From: Elioraea thermophila (ex Habib et al. 2022)
GTDB lineage: Bacteria > Pseudomonadota > Alphaproteobacteria > Acetobacterales > Acetobacteraceae
Assembly: GCF_003336755.1 (NCBI RefSeq)
Contig: NZ_QMDI01000002.1
Span: forward strand, 744,001-808,000
DNA: 64,000 nucleotides
Direction of reading: 5' to 3'
The translations under genes were made by a program, and so were the position numbers. This document shows, piece by piece, positions 60,358-64,000 of the stretch. The notes beneath the pieces were generated by a model. The model made no database searches and was not told the DNA's origin. It saw nothing but the letters and a program-made list of their open reading frames with translations. Each line of letters begins with the position of its first letter. Position 1 is the first letter of the stretch.

Positions 60358-61437
60358 GTGCCGGACGACGCGATCCCTCGCCGCGGCGGCGCCTCCGTCG
60401 TCGCCACCCGCAAGCCGACGCGCCGCCCGCCCTTCCCCTTCACGGCCATCGTCGGCCAGGAGGAGATGAAGCGGGCGCTCCTCATCGCCGCCGTCGATCC
60501 GTCGGTCGGCGGCGTGCTCGCCTTCGGCGATCGCGGCACGGGGAAATCGACCACCGTGCGCGCGCTGGCCGCCCTGCTGCCGCCGATGAGCGTCGTTCAG
60601 GGCTGCCCCTACAACTGCGCCCCCGATGATGCCGCCGGCCTCTGCCCGGCCTGCACGCACGGGGGCGAACCGCAGGTCGCCTCGGTTCCCGTGCCCGTGG
60701 TCGACCTCCCGCTCGGTGCGACCGAGGATCGCGTGCTCGGTGCGCTCGACATCGAACGCGCGCTGGCCGAAGGGGTGAAGGCGTTCGAACCGGGCCTGCT
60801 CGCTCGGGCCCATCGCGGCTTCCTCTACATCGATGAGGTGAACCTGCTCGAGGATCACCTCGTCGACGTGCTGCTCGACGTCGCCGCCTCGGGCGAGAAC
60901 GTGGTCGAGCGCGAGGGCATCTCCATCCGCCACCCTGCGCGCTTCGTGCTGGTCGGTTCCGGCAACCCGGAGGAGGGCGAGCTGCGCCCGCAGCTTCTCG
61001 ATCGCTTCGGGCTTTCGGTCGAGGTCCGCACGCCCGAGGACATCGCCACGCGAATCGAGGTGGTGAAGCGTCGCGATGCCTACGAGCGCGACCCCGTGGG
61101 CTTCGCTGCGTCCTGGGCGAAGGAAGAGACGAAGCTACGCCGGCAGATCGTTTCGGCCCGCAATCGGCTGGGCAAGGTCGCGGTGCCGGATGGCGCGCTC
61201 GATCGCGCCGCCCGACTTTGCCTCGCCCTCGGCACGGATGGGCTGCGCGGTGAACTGACGCTCATGCGCGCCGCCCGCGCGCTTGCCGCCTTCGAGGGCG
61301 ACCCGGCAGTGACCGATCACCACCTGCGCATCGTCGCCCCATCGGCGCTCAGGCATCGGCTGCGTCGCAACCCGCTCGATGAAACCGCCTCCACCACGCG
61401 GGTCGAGCGGGCGCTCGCCGAAGTGTTCGGAGGCTGA
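60358..61437 (+). CDS. bchI: Magnesium chelatase subunit I (BchI)
   Basis: 359 aa AAA+ ATPase that forms hexameric rings with BchD to power Mg insertion by BchH. Walker A GDRGTGKS is at residues 57-64, Walker B region [21 protein letters not shown], sensor [19 protein letters not shown], and the cysteine-containing insert [10 protein letters not shown] / CPAC typical of BchI. The GTG start at 60358 has GGAG about 6-7 nt upstream. bchD starts 2 bp after its stop. Confidence 0.96.
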   Translation: MPDDAIPRRGGASVVATRKPTRRPPFPFTAIVGQEEMKRALLIAAVDPSVGGVLAFGDRGTGKSTTVRALAALLPPMSVVQGCPYNCAPDDAAGLCPACTHGGEPQVASVPVPVVDLPLGATEDRVLGALDIERALAEGVKAFEPGLLARAHRGFLYIDEVNLLEDHLVDVLLDVAASGENVVEREGISIRHPARFVLVGSGNPEEGELRPQLLDRFGLSVEVRTPEDIATRIEVVKRRDAYERDPVGFAASWAKEETKLRRQIVSARNRLGKVAVPDGALDRAARLCLALGTDGLRGELTLMRAARALAAFEGDPAVTDHHLRIVAPSALRHRLRRNPLDETASTTRVERALAEVFGG

Positions 61438-61439
61438 CC

Positions 61440-63188
61440 ATGGCGGAAGCGGGACCGGCCTCTCCCGCTGCCGATGCCGCAATGGCCGCCTGCCTGTTCG
61501 CGCTCGACCCCAGGGGCTGCGGTGTGCTGCTGCGCGCCCGCCCCGGCCCTGCGCGCGATGCTTGGCTCGCGCTGTTGCGCCGCCTTTGGCCCGACAATCG
61601 CCCGTTGCGCCGAGTGCCCGTCGGCATCCCCGACAGCCGGCTGCTCGGCGGGCTCGATCTCGCCGCCACCCTCGCCGCCGGCCGTGCCGTGGCCGAGCGT
61701 GGCGTGCTCGCCGAGTGCGATGGGGGCGCGATCATCCTCGCGATGGCGGAACGTCTCGAACCCGGCACCGCGGCGCGGATCGCGCGCGCCATCGATGAGG
61801 GCGAGGTGGTGCTCGAGCGCGACGGGCTGACGCGGCGCCTGCCGGCGCGGTTCGGCGTCGTCGCCCTCGACGAGGGCCTGGCCGAAGACGAGGTCGTGCC
61901 CCGCGGGCTCGCCGATCGTCTCGCCATCCACCTCGCGCTCGACGAGGCCCTCCTGCCCACGCGGATGGGAGAGACGGACCTTGATGCCGCGCGTGCCCTC
62001 CTGCCGCGGGTGACGGCGGATGAGCGTGCGATCACCGCCCTGGTGTCGGCTGGCCTCGCCTTGGGGATCCACACGTTGCGCGCTCCCCTGCACGCGCTCG
62101 CCGTCGCCCGCGCCGCCGCCGCTCTCGCCGGCCGCAGCGCGCTCGCCGAGGACGACATCGCGCTCGCCGCCCGGCTGGTGCTCGCCCCCCGCGCCACCCG
62201 TCTGCCCGCCCCGCCGGAAGGAGCGGACAACCCGGAGCCCGAGGAACCGCCCCCACCGCCGCCGGAGGAGGACCCGACCACCGAGACCGATCCCCGCCCG
62301 CTCGACGACCTCGTCCTCGAGGCAGCCAAGGCGGCGATCCCGCCCGATCTCCTCGCCGACCTGCAGGCGGGGCTCGGGGCGCGGCGTGGCGCACGCTCGG
62401 CCGGTCGTCTCGGTGCCGAACGGAAGGCGCGCCGTCGCGGCCGCCCTGCCGGCACCCGACCTGGCGCCCTGCGCCCCGGCGAACGCCTGGCCCTGGTCGA
62501 GACCATCCGGGTGGCCGCACCGTGGCAGCGGCTGCGCCGCGCCGAACGGCCCGCGAGCGGCATCACGCCGCGCGTCATCGTGCGCCGCGAGGACATTCGC
62601 CTCGTCCGCTTCAAGGCGCCGACGGAACGGACGGCGATCTTCGCCGTCGACGCTTCGGGCTCCGCCGCCCTCGCTCGGCTTGCCGAGGCGAAGGGTGCCG
62701 TCGAGATGCTGTTGTCCGACTGCTACGTGCGTCGCGACACCGTCGCCCTCATCGCCTTCCGCGGCAGTGCGGCGGAGATCGTGCTGCCGCCGACCAACGC
62801 GCTGGCGCGGGCCCGTCGGGCGCTCGCCGGCCTGCCCGGCGGCGGCGGCACGCCGCTCGCCTCGGCCCTCGACCTCGTCGGCAAGCTCGCCGACCAGGTG
62901 GCGCGGCGCGGACGCACGCCGATCGCGGTGCTGCTGACGGACGGCCGCGCCAACGTCGCGCGCGACGGCACCCCTGGCCGGCCCAAGGCTGAGGAGGACG
63001 CGCTCGCCGCGGCGCGCCAATTGCGTACGCAGCGGCTGCCGGCGATCCTGATCGACACCGCGCCCCGCCCGCAACCGATGGCGCAACGGATCGCTGCCGA
63101 AATGGGGGCCCGCTACCTCGCGCTGCCCTACGCCGACGCCGAGCGTCTCTCGCGCGCGGTCCGGGCGGGGATGGAGCTGCACCCATGA
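61440..63188 (+). CDS. bchD: Magnesium chelatase subunit D (BchD)
   Basis: 582 aa platform subunit of magnesium chelatase. The N-terminal AAA+-like domain (about 1-250) lacks a Walker A motif, as usual for BchD. A Pro/Glu-rich linker (about 258-285) follows, then a C-terminal von Willebrand A domain with the MIDAS motif DASGS at residues 404-408 and later GGGGTPL and TDGRAN. It starts 2 bp after bchI and overlaps bchO (ATGA). Confidence 0.95.
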   Translation: MAEAGPASPAADAAMAACLFALDPRGCGVLLRARPGPARDAWLALLRRLWPDNRPLRRVPVGIPDSRLLGGLDLAATLAAGRAVAERGVLAECDGGAIILAMAERLEPGTAARIARAIDEGEVVLERDGLTRRLPARFGVVALDEGLAEDEVVPRGLADRLAIHLALDEALLPTRMGETDLDAARALLPRVTADERAITALVSAGLALGIHTLRAPLHALAVARAAAALAGRSALAEDDIALAARLVLAPRATRLPAPPEGADNPEPEEPPPPPPEEDPTTETDPRPLDDLVLEAAKAAIPPDLLADLQAGLGARRGARSAGRLGAERKARRRGRPAGTRPGALRPGERLALVETIRVAAPWQRLRRAERPASGITPRVIVRREDIRLVRFKAPTERTAIFAVDASGSAALARLAEAKGAVEMLLSDCYVRRDTVALIAFRGSAAEIVLPPTNALARARRALAGLPGGGGTPLASALDLVGKLADQVARRGRTPIAVLLTDGRANVARDGTPGRPKAEEDALAAARQLRTQRLPAILIDTAPRPQPMAQRIAAEMGARYLALPYADAERLSRAVRAGMELHP

Positions 63189-64000
63189 GCCGCCGCCCCG
63201 ACTGGGCGCATGACGGGCGCGACTGGCCGAACCGCGAGGCGAGCCGCTTCCTCCCCGCCGCCGGCATCGTCTGGCACGTGCAGGTGATGGGCGAGGGCCC
63301 CTGCGTGCTGCTGCTTCATGGCACGGGGGCGGCGACGCACTCCTGGGCGCGTGTGTTGCCGCTGCTCGCGCGGCGCTTCACCGTGGTCGCCCCCGATCTG
63401 CCGGGGCACGGCTTCACCGACGAACCGCCCGAACCGCTCCTCACCCTGCCCGGCATGGCGCGCGGGGTGGGCGACCTGATGCGCGCCCTCGGCCTTCGCC
63501 CCGTCCTGATCGCCGGCCATTCCGCCGGCGCGGCGATCGCCTGTCGTGCCGCGCTCGACGATCGGCTCGACCCGCGCGTCATCGTCTCGATCAACGGCGC
63601 CATCGTGCCGATCCGCAACGGGCCCGGCGATCTCGCCTGGTTTTCCGATCTCGCCCGCTTCATGGTGAGCCTGCCGGTCGTGCCGTGGTTCCTCTCCTGG
63701 CAGGCGGCCGATCGCGGCACGGTCGAGCGCGTGTTGCGCGGCACAGGGTCGGAGATCGGCCGCGAGTCGCTCGAGTTCTACACGCGCCTGTTTCGCCGGC
63801 CCGGCCATGTCGCCGCTGCCTTGGGCATGATGGCGGCCTGGGACCTGCACGGGCTGACGCGCGACTTGCCGCGGCTTCGCCCCGACCTCGTGCTCGTCGT
63901 CGGCGCGAACGACCGCACCGTGCCACCCGGCGATGCCGACCGCGTGCGGGCCCTCGTGCCGCATGCCCGCATCGTTCGCCTCCCTCGCCTCGGTCATCTC
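63185..64000 (+). CDS. bchO: Alpha/beta hydrolase BchO (runs off the window)
   Basis: At least 272 codons without a stop before the window edge. Alpha/beta-hydrolase fold protein of the BchO family, a putative magnesium-chelatase accessory factor encoded after bchD. Visible motifs are LLLHGTGAATHSW (oxyanion region), APDLPGHGFTDEP, the nucleophile elbow AGHSAGAA (Ser in the middle) and VVGANDRTVPP holding the catalytic Asp; the last residues, RLPRLGHL, contain the catalytic His region. Start overlaps the bchD stop. Only the extreme C-terminus is missing. Confidence 0.93.
   Translation, partial: MSRRPDWAHDGRDWPNREASRFLPAAGIVWHVQVMGEGPCVLLLHGTGAATHSWARVLPLLARRFTVVAPDLPGHGFTDEPPEPLLTLPGMARGVGDLMRALGLRPVLIAGHSAGAAIACRAALDDRLDPRVIVSINGAIVPIRNGPGDLAWFSDLARFMVSLPVVPWFLSWQAADRGTVERVLRGTGSEIGRESLEFYTRLFRRPGHVAAALGMMAAWDLHGLTRDLPRLRPDLVLVVGANDRTVPPGDADRVRALVPHARIVRLPRLGHL

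Overview
The window is GC-rich DNA from an aerobic anoxygenic phototrophic alphaproteobacterium. Signs are the alphaproteobacterial photosynthesis gene order (bchFNBHLM-lhaA-puhABC-acsF-puhE-hemA), the PpsR/PpaA regulator pair, an ALA-synthase-type hemA and the oxygen-dependent cyclase AcsF. An Acetobacteraceae-like (Rhodospirillales) host is my guess; no rRNA is present to test it. I see no tRNA, rRNA, CRISPR array or insertion sequence, and no gene-free stretch longer than 300 bases.

Region 1 (1-17044) concerns phosphorus. It opens with a decayed phosphate uptake locus: pstA has an in-frame stop and no C-terminus, and pstB has a frameshift. A leftward set follows (phnC-phnD-phnE-phnE, then an SDR dehydrogenase and a FAH-family hydrolase), then the regulator phnF. 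A tight rightward C-P lyase operon comes next (phnGHIJKLM plus a 2H-phosphoesterase-like gene), and a second leftward phnE-phnE-phnD set closes the region. Three candidate Pho boxes lie at the promoters of these units. PhnGHIJ with PhnK/L/M would strip phosphate from alkylphosphonates that the PhnCDE importers bring in.

Region 2 (17125-24750) holds hutU-hutH (the first two steps of histidine degradation) and a TRAP transporter with two tandem binding proteins and one DctQM membrane pair. Region 3 (24795-30518) is a five-gene MCE-type lipid transport operon. It has an unusual lead gene (dCache-GAF-degenerate cyclase) and an ABC ATPase that has lost its nucleotide-binding motifs. Region 4 (30519-36844) holds a D-lactate-dehydrogenase-like flavoprotein and a 2-aminoethylphosphonate-type ABC transporter behind a tandem Pho-box array. 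Just upstream is a scar in which a deletion has joined the front of an aminophosphonate oxidase gene to the tail of phnX.

Region 5 (36876-64000, continuing past the window) is the photosynthesis gene cluster. Leftward: ppaA, ppsR, bchG, a PucC-family gene, bchP, hemC, idi. Rightward: bchF, N, B, H, L, M, lhaA, puhA, B, C, a small conserved gene, acsF, puhE, hemA, bchI, D, O. The two arms diverge from a compact promoter region (44431-44698) in which PpsR-type operators overlap both -35 boxes. Together the genes supply ALA and tetrapyrrole precursors, chelate magnesium (BchHID), methylate (BchM), close ring E (AcsF), reduce ring D (BchLNB), hydrate the vinyl group (BchF), attach and reduce the tail (BchG, BchP, Idi), and assemble the reaction centre (PuhABC, PuhE, LhaA).
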